From Mycobacterium sp. (GTDB taxonomy: Bacteria > Actinomycetota > Actinomycetes > Mycobacteriales > Mycobacteriaceae): 64,000 nucleotides of DNA. The stretch lies in contig JAKFVT010000001.1 in NCBI GenBank assembly GCA_021732005.1, positions 1 to 64,000 on the forward strand. The letters run 5' to 3'. The position numbers and the translations under genes are program-made. How positions within the stretch are numbered: the stretch's first letter is position 1; the number at the start of each line of letters is the position of its first letter. Below the pieces are notes generated by a model. It had not been told where the DNA came from and did not search any database. It saw nothing but the letters and a program-made list of their open reading frames with translations. This document shows positions 1-9,256 of the stretch, piece by piece.

Positions 1-553
1 TCCCCGTCGAGGGCATCCCGCCGCCGCCACCCATGCCGCCGCCCATCCCGCGGAAGATGCCGGCCTGAGAGGCCTGCCCGGCTTGGCGGTACGCCATCGC
101 CATCTGACGCATCCGGGTGGCCAGCAGCTGGTTTTGCGCCTTGGTCGTGTCGAGTTGGCGCTGCATCGCGGCCAGGCGGTCATCCATGCTGGTCACCAGC
201 GTTTTCACCCCGGCCGGCGAACCGGTGGCCGGTGCGATCGCGGCCGCAGCGCTGGCCGCGTTCTGGCGCACTCCGGTGGCACCGGCGCGACCATTCTGGC
301 CTTCGGCGGCCCCGGCAGCCGCGGTGCCGTTGGTTTGAGCGTCCAGGCCGGTCACGGTGCCCCAGGTGCGCTTATAGCCGTCTCCGGCGTTGCCGGCCCC
401 GGTACTTAGTGCCGAATCGGCGGGAGCGGCCGGAACGCCGGGGCCCTGGCTGCCGACCGAGCCCGGACCACCGGCAGCGGGGAAAACGCCTTGGGCAGAG
501 GCCAACACCCGGTCAACCTGCGCGATATACGCGCCCACACCCGAGCCGCCCAC
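1..553 (-). CDS. DUF4226/EspC-like small protein, 3' end outside window
   Basis: Reading leftward from a GTG at 553 (another at 538), just after an in-frame TAG at 565-563, the frame stays open to the window edge. The N-terminal part reads GAYIAQVDRVLASAQGVFP, a centre rich in Ala and Gly follows, then a segment TSMDDRLAAMQRQL, and a glycine-rich tail leaves the window. The N-terminus (YIAQVDRVL) and the MDDRLAAMQ segment closely match the next gene, so the two are tandem paralogs. I associate this layout with mycobacterial DUF4226/EspC-like proteins that accompany ESX-type secretion, but that is recollection. No signal peptide or enzyme motif is visible. The exact start and full length are unknown. 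Confidence 0.6.
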   Translation of the reverse strand, partial: MGGSGVGAYIAQVDRVLASAQGVFPAAGGPGSVGSQGPGVPAAPADSALSTGAGNAGDGYKRTWGTVTGLDAQTNGTAAAGAAEGQNGRAGATGVRQNAASAAAAIAPATGSPAGVKTLVTSMDDRLAAMQRQLDTTKAQNQLLATRMRQMAMAYRQAGQASQAGIFRGMGGGMGGGGGMPSTG

Positions 554-617
554 CCGCTCAAACTAAAACCGCCACCACCCCTACAGCACCGCCCCAAAAA
601 AAAGATTCTGGACGGGC

Positions 618-1100
618 CTACGTGTGCTGCGCGATCTCCGCCCGATGCGCAGCGATCTTCTGGGCCGACTCTTGTAACCGCTGACGAGACTGCTTGATGT
701 GCTCCTGCATTGCCGCAAGGCGGTCGTCCATCTGCGACACCAGCAGCACAAGGTTGTGCGGGTCGGTCCCCTCGGCCAACACCGCCCGCGCACCCGTCGC
801 TGCGGTCTGCGAGATCGCCCGGGCCGATACGTTCGCCTCCCGGGCATGCGTGACCGCTTCCATCACCGAGCTGTGCAGGGCGTCGCTCAGTGCCACCGCC
901 CGCGCGTCATCACGGCGATACCGAGTCGACGCCTCCCCCGCCGCCGCGGCCAGCCCGCTCTCACCGTCAGGAAGAGCCCCGCCCGTCGGAGCCGGACTGC
1001 GCTGCAGCTCCGCGTCGTGACTCTCGGCAGGAAACAGCGACGCAGCAGCGGCCAAGATGCGGTCCACCTGCGCGACGTAGCTTTGCGCGGCGAAATCCAT
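618..1100 (-). CDS. DUF4226/EspC-like small protein
   Basis: A 160-residue protein starting at ATG 1100 (MDFAAQSYVAQVDRILAAA). Upstream in-frame extension to 1145 is possible but adds only Gly/Arg-rich sequence. It shares the N-terminal YVAQVDRIL segment and the C-terminal QMDDRLAAMQEHIKQSRQRL segment with its downstream neighbour, 64 nt away. Both parts look helical and heptad-rich. No catalytic motif, membrane segment or signal peptide is visible. The tandem pair suggests proteins that act together, perhaps as ESX-associated secreted factors; this function is inferred from family resemblance only. A plain hypothetical alpha-helical protein remains possible. Confidence 0.7.
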   Translation of the reverse strand: MDFAAQSYVAQVDRILAAAASLFPAESHDAELQRSPAPTGGALPDGESGLAAAAGEASTRYRRDDARAVALSDALHSSVMEAVTHAREANVSARAISQTAATGARAVLAEGTDPHNLVLLVSQMDDRLAAMQEHIKQSRQRLQESAQKIAAHRAEIAQHT

Positions 1101-1472
1101 ACCCGCCAGGATAGAAGTTCCCCGCCCCCGCGCTGCGACGCCCACGCAGTCCGCGGGAAACTAACTAATTAGAATAGCTACATAACGCGTCTGGCATTGT
1201 AGGTTCCAGTTTCGCTTGGCGGATGCCGTCGTCTCTAGCAGTGCGTTTCCAAAATTCCGCTCAAGATGGCCGACGCTAAATTCCATTTTCGATGGCGGAT
1301 CCTAGAACCACACGGTCGTCCAGATCTTGATCCCGAGCAACCGGGGGGGTGCGAGCACCGACGCCAGGAAGGCCGCAATCCTGCCGCGGGCCGAGATGGG
1401 TTTGGGCTTAGCGGAGTAGGTCGTCAGCCCGGCGGTTCGGTGTACACGCCGACGTCAGGCAAGCCGGGGCGC

Positions 1473-2951
1473 TCACCAGCCCCACGCCAGGTCGCCGTTC
1501 AGGTCTGCCTTGCAAGTGGCGATCCCGTCGGTCTGCACGACACGGGCGCGCGCCCCGGGCTCGCTGCACGCCGACCCGACCTGGACCGCCGGCCGACTCT
1601 GGTGGGTCTTGTCTCTCCACGAACCCGTCTCCATGCTGCAGTACAACGTGCCATCTGGTGATACATCGCCGGACTCAGCTGGGGTGCATGGCTTGCCTTC
1701 GTACAGGAGCGGAGCCGCGGTGGTCGTCGTCACCGCGGTCGAAGTGACCGCGGGCGTCGCCGGCTTGTCCTCCCCGACGTAACCGCTTCCGCCCCAATGC
1801 AAGTCCTTGTCGGTCCATGTCCCGTTGGCGCACGAGGGTGTGCAGTCGTTCTGGTGTTCGCGAAGCACGTATCGTCCGTCGACGCCGGGACCGATCAGCT
1901 CGGTGTCGAGCATGTCCTCACCGATTGTCCTGAACCCCTGTGCGGTCGGGACCAACACCAGAACCATTGCAGGGTCGTGAGCTCCGCCGCCGTGGTAACG
2001 AATGAAGAGATTGCCGGTGCTATCGGTCGCTGGCTCGGCAAACTCGAATCCGTAGCCGAACTTGACGGGAATCGGCATGAGAACCAATCCGGCAGCGGTC
2101 ACAGCAGAGATGCAGGCGCCGTCACCGACAGCGGCGCCGTACGACGGTATCTGGGGGATGACGAAAACCCGCATCCGGCCCAGATACGGATGCTCGAGGT
2201 CGTGGTGAGCGGTGGCGGTACCTGGGCAGCCTGCGTTTGGTGATGGGTTGTCGGGCAGCGGCGCGGCCTGCGCCGATGACGGCGGCGCGCTCACCGGGGG
2301 CACGGTTGCTGTCGAAATCTCCGCCGTTTTGGCCGCCGGCGCCGCGGCTTCATCGCTCCCGCCACGGGTGACGTAGATGCCGACCGCCGTCGCAGCGACT
2401 GCGACCGTCGCCACCACCGCCGCGGCGATAGGCACCGTCCGAGACTTTGACTGCGGTCGCGGCAAGGCCTTCGCTGTGACCTTCCGCACCTGCGTCGGCT
2501 CGTTCGACGGCTGCGTGACCGCTGCCATGGTCGGCGCGAACGCTGCGACTTCGCCGCCAGCCGCCTCCTGCAGCGCGGTGACGAACTCCGCACAGGACTG
2601 GTATCGGTCGTCGGGGCGCTTTGCCAGCACCCGTTCGAAGACCGCGTCCATACCGTCCGGAAGACGCGGGTTGACTGCGGTGATGGACGGCACCGGCTTG
2701 GCTAGGTGCGCGGACATCGCCGAGGCGATCGAGGTTCCCGTGAACGGCGGCTTCCCGGTGAGCAGGTGGAACGCGGTGCAGCCTAGGGAGTAGATGTCCG
2801 ACCGGTTGTCGACCTCCTCGCCCTCGATCGCCTCCGGCGAGATGTACTGCATCGTCCCGATGGTCATCCCGGTGGACGTCAACGAGGTGGACTCACCGGC
2901 GGCCTTGGCGATGCCGAAATCCGCGAGCTTCACCGACTCAATCTGCTGCAC
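1473..2951 (-). pseudogene. 5'-truncated Ser/Thr protein kinase with C-terminal sensor domain
   Basis: The open frame begins (GTG 2951, with an in-frame TGA about 15 nt upstream) a few residues before the DFG motif (LADFGIAKA). The activation-loop end (GTMQYISPE), the D-x-W/Y-S-L-G helix (DIYSLGCTAF) and the rest of the C-lobe follow to about residue 130. The N-lobe, the ATP-anchoring lysine and the HRD catalytic loop are absent, and nothing resembling them is seen in the 235 nt upstream. After the kinase part come a linker, one membrane segment (about residues 172-192) and a roughly 280-residue extracytoplasmic domain. Known Pkn kinases need the missing parts, so kinase activity is not expected. 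The remainder could still be expressed as a membrane-anchored sensor. Confidence 0.8.
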
Positions 2952-3187
2952 CGCCGATTTGTCTCACGAAGCGCTTCATTTCCTACGGGGGCGCCGGCCC
3001 CAACGTAGAGCGTAGGAATTGCCGTGGGAACCCCCGCCCAGCGGTTGGGCGAGGCACATTCGCCACTGCGGAACGGATTTCGCCTCTGTGTGGATCGCGG
3101 CATGCAACCGGGCATGCTTCAGTTAGTCGTCTGTCGTGTTCCCAGCGCCTCGAACCGCGATTGACAGCGGCGGCGCGTGTTGCCCGA

Positions 3188-4681
3188 CTATAGATCGAGC
3201 GTCAGGGACGTGGTGTGTGAGCGGGACACGCACGGATAGATCACACCCGCCCTGTCCTTGTGCTCTTCGCTCGCAACGGAGTCCAGGTGCTGGGGTTGGC
3301 CGGCGATGACGCGGACTTGGCATGCGCCGCAGATTCCTTCGCGACATGACGAGTACACGGGCAGGTTGGCGCGTTCGAGCGCATCGAGCAGCGACTGGTG
3401 CTCTGAGACGTGTACGTGGGTGTTGCTGCGTCTGCAGGTCACCTCGAAGGCCCGCCGCGGCGGGTACGGCTGTTGCGGTGTCGGGGTGAACCGTTCGATG
3501 TGCAGACGCGGCGCTGGGACGAGGGTCGCCAGTTCTTCGGTCATCGAGGCCGGCCCGCAGCAGTACACCGCCGCTGTGGTGCCGTTGAGGATCCGCGCAA
3601 GGTCAGGTCGCACGCCGGTCTCATCGCGGGCGTAGACGCTGACGTGCTGCGGCCATCGCTGCTTCAGTTCGCCGCTGAATGCCATGGTGGCCTGACTGCG
3701 GCCGATATAGACCAACCGCCAGCGCCGATGCGCAGGCAGCGCTTCGATCATCGCCTTGATCGGCGTGATGCCGATCCCACCGGCCACGAACAGATAGTCC
3801 TCTGCGGGCTCCAGCATGAAGTGGTTGTCCGGGCCGGAGACGTCCAGGATTTTCCCGGGCACCGCGTTGGCGTGCAGCCAGGCGCTGCCGCCGCGCGAAG
3901 GCGCCGCGAGGTGCACGGCGATTCGATATCGGCTGCGGTCGGCCGGATCGCCGCACAGTGAGTAGCAGCGCGATGATCCATTGGGCAGCTTCAAGGTCAG
4001 GTGGGCTCCGGGCGTCCAAACCGACAACTCCGTCCCGTCCTGCGGCGACAGGTCGATGCCGAGCACCTCGCGGGCCAGCGGGTAGGTTGCGGTGACGGTC
4101 ATCGGGCGCGGCGGCGCAGCTTGTTGGCGTCCCGGCGCCGGGAGCGGCGCGGCAGCCGTGGAGGTCAGCACCCGCACGAGTACCGCCACGGTGGTCAAAC
4201 CCAGCAGGGTGAAGGCCACCAGTCGATAGCCCCAGGCGCCCACGTCGCTGCCGGACCAGCCGGCGTGGAAGGACACCAGGATCACCGACGCGTAGCTGCC
4301 GTAATGCAGCACCTTCCAGAATCGCCGCGGCATCCTCGGCCGCAGCAGGGAGGTTCCGTAGACGGCGACCAGCAGGTAGAACGCGACGATGCCCAGGGCT
4401 ACCGGCCAGGGCCGGTAGGCCGCCGCCAGTGGCACGAAGATCTCGGTGAGCGAGAAGTGTGTCCACCTGTCGAGCATGAGCGACAGCATGTGTAGCCCGG
4501 TCGTGATCAGCGCGGTGCCGCCGAGCCAGCGATGCAGGTCCTGCAGCCACGCGGGGTTGTCGATGGAGCGCAGTACCCGGGTGGCTAGCAGCACACCCCA
4601 CAGCACGGAGCCGGTCATCGCGGCCCAGGCCACCAGGCCGCTGGCGCGGGCGACGTACCACCACAGCTGCGGATCGGTCAT
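3188..4681 (-). CDS. membrane ferric-reductase-like oxidoreductase with FAD/NAD and [2Fe-2S] domains
   Basis: A 497-residue protein starting at ATG 4681, which overlaps the apbE stop by 4 nt. The N-terminal half has about six membrane helices. Two pairs of histidines at the 13-14 spacing typical of bis-His b-heme (DLHRWLG to GLHML, VLHYGSY to SFHAG) suggest a ferric-reductase-like heme domain. Next come an FAD-binding RCYSLCG motif, an NAD(P)-binding GGIGITPIKAM motif and YCCGPASM. A C-terminal plant-type ferredoxin has CREGICGACQ plus a distal Cys. Electrons would pass from NAD(P)H via FAD and the iron-sulfur centre to membrane heme; the final acceptor is unknown. The frame stays open upstream to 5233, but that part is antisense to apbE and is not used. 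Confidence 0.88.
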   Translation of the reverse strand: MTDPQLWWYVARASGLVAWAAMTGSVLWGVLLATRVLRSIDNPAWLQDLHRWLGGTALITTGLHMLSLMLDRWTHFSLTEIFVPLAAAYRPWPVALGIVAFYLLVAVYGTSLLRPRMPRRFWKVLHYGSYASVILVSFHAGWSGSDVGAWGYRLVAFTLLGLTTVAVLVRVLTSTAAAPLPAPGRQQAAPPRPMTVTATYPLAREVLGIDLSPQDGTELSVWTPGAHLTLKLPNGSSRCYSLCGDPADRSRYRIAVHLAAPSRGGSAWLHANAVPGKILDVSGPDNHFMLEPAEDYLFVAGGIGITPIKAMIEALPAHRRWRLVYIGRSQATMAFSGELKQRWPQHVSVYARDETGVRPDLARILNGTTAAVYCCGPASMTEELATLVPAPRLHIERFTPTPQQPYPPRRAFEVTCRRSNTHVHVSEHQSLLDALERANLPVYSSCREGICGACQVRVIAGQPQHLDSVASEEHKDRAGVIYPCVSRSHTTSLTLDL

Positions 4682-5586
4682 GCGAAGTCTCGCCAGTTCG
4701 CCGTGCTCTTGTGCCGCTGATCGGCGGCGACGATCAGTCCGGCGGCGCCGATGCGGGGCAGCCAATCTAGTAGCCGATCGGGGTCGCGCACGAATGCCAG
4801 CTTGGCCAGAGCTTCGGCCCTGGCGCCGGTGCCGGCGATGACGGTCGAGGTGACCGTCGGGGTGACCGCACTGACACCGGTGTTGGGGTTGATCAGGTGA
4901 TGGGCCGGACCGTCGGGGCCGGCCCAGACCCGCACGAGACGGCTCGACGTCGCCACGGATCCACGGGCGAGCCGGATCACGCTCAGCAGCTCCCCTGGCG
5001 TGAATGGGTCGGCGATGCCGATCGTCCACGCCGTGGCCTCGGGGGCCTGCCCGGCGACCACCAGGTCGCCTCCGACCTCGGCCAACACCCCGTCCGCGCC
5101 GCGGTCGAGTGCGAGCTCGGCGATCATGTCGGCCGCGAGGCCCTTGCCCAGCCCGCCCGGGTCGAGTGTGGTGCCAAGCGGAAGGCGAATGTTCAGACCG
5201 GCGATGTCGATGTCGGCGACCTCGCCCGGCCACGTCGCGGTGTCGGGCAAGGTCGTTCGCCGTGACGCATCGACGCGGCTGGTGTGGTAGCCGTTGGCCA
5301 CGAGCTGCGGCAGCACGGTCGGGTCGAAGTCGCCGTCAGTCAATGCCCAGGCATCGATCAGTTCGGTCACCAGTCGCACGGTGCAGGCACGCACCCGCAC
5401 CGGACGGCCCTGGGACCAGTTCAGCCGCCACACGTCGCTGCCCTCGCCGAAACGGCTCCATGCCTGCTCGAGCTCATCCAGAAGCCCGAAGCAGTCCTCG
5501 AGGAGCTCCGGCGGTCCACCGACCAGCGTGATCGCGGCGGTGCCACCCATCGCCGGGCGGACGCTCTCCAGCGTCTTCTCAGCCAC
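4678..5586 (-). CDS. apbE: ApbE-family FAD:protein FMN transferase
   Basis: The product is 302 residues, starting at GTG 5586, which overlaps the stop of the small membrane protein gene by 8 nt. ApbE hallmarks are present: an early MGGTAAITL strand, FDPTVLPQL, DPGGLGKGLAADMIA, AEVGGDLVVAG and the C-terminal HHLINPNTGVSAV segment that binds Mg and FAD. ApbE enzymes attach FMN covalently to a Thr/Ser of extracytoplasmic or membrane redox proteins. No lipobox or clear signal peptide is seen with this start. No FMN-binding partner domain is recognisable in the operon, so its substrate is not obvious; the membrane oxidoreductase encoded immediately downstream is the natural partner. The 4-nt overlap with it implies translational coupling. 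Confidence 0.9.
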   Translation of the reverse strand: MAEKTLESVRPAMGGTAAITLVGGPPELLEDCFGLLDELEQAWSRFGEGSDVWRLNWSQGRPVRVRACTVRLVTELIDAWALTDGDFDPTVLPQLVANGYHTSRVDASRRTTLPDTATWPGEVADIDIAGLNIRLPLGTTLDPGGLGKGLAADMIAELALDRGADGVLAEVGGDLVVAGQAPEATAWTIGIADPFTPGELLSVIRLARGSVATSSRLVRVWAGPDGPAHHLINPNTGVSAVTPTVTSTVIAGTGARAEALAKLAFVRDPDRLLDWLPRIGAAGLIVAADQRHKSTANWRDFA

Positions 5587-5875
5587 CGGAGGCTTTCGAC
5601 ACACCCTGGGGGACAACGGGTTCAGCGGACAACGGCGGCGGCAACGGGGCAGGGACCGCCGCAGGTGCCGGGCGCGTGGGCTGGATGGCTGCAGTGGCCG
5701 GAAGGCCGCCCCCGGCTCCTGTGTCGATACTCGGCGTTGCTGCCGGCTCGGCCGCGGCCGTGCTCAGCGCGTGAACGGTGAAGAGGAGCGCCCCGGCCGA
5801 CAGCGTGGTGGCGGTGAGTTTGGACCATCGAGCAGGCGACTGCCGCGGCGTGCCGGGGTCAGTCGTCGCGGTCAT
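5579..5875 (-). CDS. small proline-rich membrane/secreted protein
   Basis: A 98-residue protein (MTATTDPGTP start at ATG 5875) with one hydrophobic segment at about residues 20-42 (LTATTLSAGALLFTVHAL), followed by an Ala/Pro-rich tail. The tail should be extracytoplasmic if the N-terminus stays inside. The start lies 17 nt inside the end of the preceding gene, and the stop overlaps apbE. That arrangement makes it the second gene of a four-gene redox operon. No cofactor motif is visible. It is likely an accessory subunit or anchor for the flavin/heme oxidoreductase, but this is inferred from position alone. Confidence 0.6.
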   Translation of the reverse strand: MTATTDPGTPRQSPARWSKLTATTLSAGALLFTVHALSTAAAEPAATPSIDTGAGGGLPATAAIQPTRPAPAAVPAPLPPPLSAEPVVPQGVSKASGG

Positions 5876-6158
5876 GCTCGGCCTCTTCGGGTTCCGAGTG
5901 CTCGTCATCCCCGTGCTCGTCATCGCTGCGCGGCGACACCATGGACGTCGGCGCAGTCGGTGTCAGGGCAGGCACAACCGCCGGCGAGGCCGTCGGCGCC
6001 ACCGCCGGCTGCGCTCCGCCGGGGATCAGTACCTCGTTGGCCCGCCCGATGTCGGGCGGGGGCGAGGTGTTCAGAATCCTGGTGTTGACGGCCAGCGCGG
6101 CCCCTCCGACAATCAGGACGAACACCACCGAGACAATCACCGCCACTTTCGATCTCAT
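5859..6158 (-). CDS. small membrane protein with acidic His-containing tail
   Basis: The product is 99 residues. An N-terminal membrane anchor (VAVIVSVVFVLIVGGAALAV) is followed by a Pro/Ala/Thr linker and a strongly acidic C-terminus that includes His residues (DDEHGDDEHSEPEEAEH). It is the first gene of the operon that continues through a second small membrane protein, apbE and the oxidoreductase. The divergent two-component system starts 135 nt away, so the shared intergenic region probably holds both promoters. The acidic/His tail could bind divalent metal or serve as a docking surface; no family is recognised and that role is a guess. Confidence 0.65.
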   Translation of the reverse strand: MRSKVAVIVSVVFVLIVGGAALAVNTRILNTSPPPDIGRANEVLIPGGAQPAVAPTASPAVVPALTPTAPTSMVSPRSDDEHGDDEHSEPEEAEHDRDD

Positions 6159-6293
6159 GAGTTCACGCTAGATTCCGGCCGGTCAAGGATCGTCCCGGCG
6201 ATATCCAAGAAACGTCCAAGATCGCGCGAAGCCTCAGCGAAGACAATGCGCGCGATGCATCGACCCGGGCGGCGGCAGGTCCATAATGCGGAC

Positions 6294-6971
6294 GTGCGGG
6301 TATTGGTGGTCGAAGACGACGCTGCGGTCGGCGCCGCGCTGTGCGACGGCCTGGGCAGAGCCGGCTTCGAGGCGAGCCGCGTCGGCACCGGCGCCGACGC
6401 GGTGGCGAATGTATCGGCGGCTGCACCGGATTTCGTGCTGCTGGACCTTGGGCTGCCCGATATGGACGGCACCGATGTCTGCCGCACGATCCGGGTGCTC
6501 TCACAAGTGCCGATCATCGTGGTCAGTGCCCGCAGCGAGGAGATCGATCGCGTCCTGGCGCTGGAGATGGGCGCCGACGACTACGTGGTCAAACCGTTCG
6601 GCATGCACGAGCTCGTGGCACGCATCCGCGCGGTATTGCGGCGCACCGCAGTTCGCGACGGTCACCTCGACCAGGACACCACCCGCACGATCGGGCCGCT
6701 CAGCATCGACCGCCGCACCCAGCGTGTGCATCTCGGCGAGCGGGAGGTGCATCTGACGCCCAAGGAGTTCGACCTGCTGTGCTACCTCGCCGAAGATCCC
6801 GGCGCGGTGCACCGCCGGTCGGAGATCCTGCACCGAGTGTGGGGCGCCAATTGGTACGGCACCAGCAAGACCGTCGACGCGCATGTGGCCGCAATCCGTA
6901 AGAAGCTCGGCGACCCGCGCTGGATCGAGGCGGTCCGCGGGGTCGGCTTCCGGTTTGGGATTCCGTCGTGA
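6294..6971 (+). CDS. OmpR-family response regulator
   Basis: The product is 225 residues from GTG 6294. An N-terminal receiver domain has the acidic pair VVEDD, the phospho-acceptor Asp in LLDLGLPD, the conserved Ser/Thr of VVSARS and the Lys of YVVKPF. It is followed by a C-terminal winged-helix domain (LTPKEFDLLCYLAE, then VDAHVAAIRKKL and VRGVGFRFG). The stop overlaps the GTG of the histidine kinase gene by 4 nt. Position suggests control of the divergent ApbE/oxidoreductase operon; no operator was identified. The start is set by the domain boundary, since upstream in-frame sequence is Arg-rich and runs into the promoter region. Confidence 0.92.
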   Translation: MRVLVVEDDAAVGAALCDGLGRAGFEASRVGTGADAVANVSAAAPDFVLLDLGLPDMDGTDVCRTIRVLSQVPIIVVSARSEEIDRVLALEMGADDYVVKPFGMHELVARIRAVLRRTAVRDGHLDQDTTRTIGPLSIDRRTQRVHLGEREVHLTPKEFDLLCYLAEDPGAVHRRSEILHRVWGANWYGTSKTVDAHVAAIRKKLGDPRWIEAVRGVGFRFGIPS

Positions 6972-8365
6972 AGTGGCGGCTGATGGCCGCGTTCATGGCT
7001 GTGACCTTTCTCGTCCTCGTGGTGCAGGACATCCCGCTTGGCGCCTACCTGGAGCGTGTCGAGCGCGAACGCATCGTGACCGCACTGGAACGCGACGCCT
7101 TTCTGCTCGCGGGGCGCAGCGAGGACGCCCTCGAAGCAGCGACGTCACCCGATCCGCGCGTGGGGGCCAACGCGCACCGCTACCGCCAAGCCAGCGGAGC
7201 GCGGGTGGTCATCGTCAACGCCGCCGGCGATTCAGTCGTCACTTCAGACGACGACCAATCCGCCGCGGGCACCTCTTACCGGTCGCGGCCCGAGATCGCT
7301 ACGGCTCTCTCTGGCGACATCGCGACAGGACAACGTCACTCGGTCAGTCTGGGCACCGACCTGCTTTATGTCGCCGTGCCCGTGGTGAGCGGCGATCGGG
7401 TGATCGGGGCGGTGCGGCTGACCTATCCGACGCAGGTGGTGGCCGATAAGGTGCGCGGGCAACTACGCACACTGTGGCTTGTCGCCGGTATCACGGTGCT
7501 ACTGGCTGGGGCGGTGGCGTTCGTCCTCGCAGGCACGGTAACGCGGCACCTGCGGCAATTGCGCGCCACCACCGAACTGCTGGCCGAAGGGCGGCTCGAG
7601 GTGCGTGCGCCCGAGCCTGGCGGGGCGCCCGAAATCCGTAGCCTGGCAAGGTCTGTCAACAAGATGGCCGCTCGGCTCGAAGACCTGCTGCGCCAGCAAC
7701 GCGCGTTCGCAGGCGACGCCTCCCACCAGCTGCGCACGCCATTGACGGCGCTGCGCGTGCGCTTGGACAATGCCGCCGACCTTGTCGACGCCGAACCTGA
7801 AGCCGCGCGCGATACCATCGCCGAAGCCCAGGACGAGGCACTGCGCTTGCAGCGGATCGTCGACGCGCTGCTGATGCTCAGCCGTGCCGACGATGCCGCA
7901 ATGCCGTCGCAGGAGATTGACCTCGCCGAGATCGCCCGCGCGCGGGTCGAACAATGGCAGCCGCTCGCTGAAGAATCCGGGGTGCACCTCGGCGTGACAA
8001 CGCCAGAATCGGCCCCAGCGCTGGCCGTACCCGGGGCCGCCGAGCAGATCATCGACAACCTCATCGACAACGCACTCGCCGTGTCCCCGGGCGGCAGCAC
8101 CATCGACGTGACCATCACAGCGGCCCCCACCGTCGACGCCGTCGACCTTCACGTGCTGGATGAGGGTCCTGGCATGTCCCCCGAGGACCGTGCCCGTGCT
8201 TTCGATCGGTTCTGGCGCGGACGCACCGACACCGCCGGTAGCGGACTGGGCCTGGCCATTGTTGCCGGGCTCGCCCGCGCCAGCGACGCCACCGCAGAGT
8301 TGAGGCCACGCACCCACGGCAGCGGGCTCGATGCGCATGTGCGGTTCGGGTGCCCGCGACCCTAG
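6968..8365 (+). CDS. two-component sensor histidine kinase
   Basis: The product is 465 residues starting at GTG 6968. It has an N-terminal membrane helix, an extracytoplasmic sensor region of about 130 residues, and a second helix (LWLVAGITVLLAGAVAFVLAG). A HAMP linker leads to the H-box GDASHQLRTPLTALR, the N-box (IIDNLIDNAL), the G1 box (DEGPGMSPEDR) and the G2 region (GSGLGLAIV). It is translationally coupled to the response regulator gene. The last 102 nt of coding and flanking sequence (8272-8373) occur again at 16809-16910 with only two mismatches, which marks this gene's 3' end as the source or product of a recent duplication. Confidence 0.93.
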   Translation: MKWRLMAAFMAVTFLVLVVQDIPLGAYLERVERERIVTALERDAFLLAGRSEDALEAATSPDPRVGANAHRYRQASGARVVIVNAAGDSVVTSDDDQSAAGTSYRSRPEIATALSGDIATGQRHSVSLGTDLLYVAVPVVSGDRVIGAVRLTYPTQVVADKVRGQLRTLWLVAGITVLLAGAVAFVLAGTVTRHLRQLRATTELLAEGRLEVRAPEPGGAPEIRSLARSVNKMAARLEDLLRQQRAFAGDASHQLRTPLTALRVRLDNAADLVDAEPEAARDTIAEAQDEALRLQRIVDALLMLSRADDAAMPSQEIDLAEIARARVEQWQPLAEESGVHLGVTTPESAPALAVPGAAEQIIDNLIDNALAVSPGGSTIDVTITAAPTVDAVDLHVLDEGPGMSPEDRARAFDRFWRGRTDTAGSGLGLAIVAGLARASDATAELRPRTHGSGLDAHVRFGCPRP

Positions 8366-8380
8366 CCGAGGGCCCGGCCC

Positions 8381-8545
8381 GCGGTGTGGCGTTCGGAATG
8401 GGGATTGACTGCGTCGAGGAAAGACAAGGGACACAACTACTTTCGTGCGTTGAGAAACCGGCTGAAGGGGTGATGTTTGTGGAGTGAGTGGACCGCGGCA
8501 CCGAACGTCCCGGCGGCGATCACGACCAGTTGGATCCGCTGAGCG
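8381..8545 (-). pseudogene. remnant of a VIT-type transporter start plus flanking sequence
   Basis: Read on the minus strand, 8387-8424 encodes a degraded copy of the first residues of the VIT/CCC1-like protein at 13992-14705 (FLDAVNPHSERH here, FFEAVNPHFERH there). Further on, 8505-8545 again matches 14775-14812 in the same order (both contain gcgatcacgaccag, encoding IQLVVIA). So 8381-8545 is a decayed copy of 14660-14812. The rest of 8366-8899 holds no gene I can support. Confidence 0.6.
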
Positions 8546-8899
8546 TTCCTTCCAGGTGGACGTGCAGGCGATCGGACCCAAGGTGTGTCATCAGACGTTT
8601 TCTCCGGGCCGGTGTTCGACCTACTCATCATGAGCCAATCCCCCCAATACTTGGTGCGCTACGCCGGACAGACCATTGCGCCCAGCTGCGGCGAATACGC
8701 GGAAATCAAATATGCAACTTTACCGGTAAGCGTGCCAGCGTCCCGTGGTCAACAGCCGTTACGGTGTCGTGGCTGACCGATGGTGGCTCTGCTCGAGCAG
8801 TCGTCTCTCCCGGCACTGCTCAGCAATCCTTCAGCACACGTCGTGCAGCGTCGGTCCCAGCATCCGACTGGATGCGCTCGATTCATGAAGGGACCAACG

Positions 8900-9256
8900 G
8901 TGATCGGCAACAGGATCAAACGAAGCACGACAGCGAAGAAGACGGAACCGGTGAAGATGTTGCAATTTGCCACTATGGCGGCCGGCGGACTGGTTGCCAT
9001 GATTTTGGGGCTGGCAGCGCCGGCTCAAGCCGCCCAGTCAGGGCCCGGCACCGTCCAGGAAACGGTCAGTTCCCTTGTGGCTCAGGGCTATCACGTAATT
9101 GTGAACAAGTCAGGTTCGGCCCCGCTGGACCAATCCACGGTTCTTGCCGTGCGGCCCGGTCAAACGTTGTCCCGTACGGACTCCGGCGCCCCCGGCGCCG
9201 ACAACGAACTCGTCACCACTATCACCAACAAGACCGTCTACGTCGACGTCAAGTAA
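8900..9256 (+). CDS. small secreted protein
   Basis: The product is 118 residues from GTG 8900, chosen because AAGGGA lies about six nt upstream; ATGs at 8885 and 8957 are alternatives. The N-terminus is Lys/Arg-rich, then comes a hydrophobic stretch (ATMAAGGLVAMILGLAAPAQA) ending in AQA, a good signal-peptidase I site. The mature part is about 75 residues (TVQETVSSLVAQGYHVIVNKS, later VLAVRPGQ). Small secreted proteins of this shape are common in mycobacteria and have no known function. It stands alone between the first two-component pair and the second kinase. No cysteines or catalytic residues are apparent. Confidence 0.75.
   Translation: MIGNRIKRSTTAKKTEPVKMLQFATMAAGGLVAMILGLAAPAQAAQSGPGTVQETVSSLVAQGYHVIVNKSGSAPLDQSTVLAVRPGQTLSRTDSGAPGADNELVTTITNKTVYVDVK

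Noticed and set aside
3188..5233. 681-codon open frame continuing the oxidoreductase upstream to 5233
   Set aside because: The upstream 550 nt is antisense to apbE and Arg/His-rich; the ATG at 4681 overlaps the apbE stop and fits the domain start.
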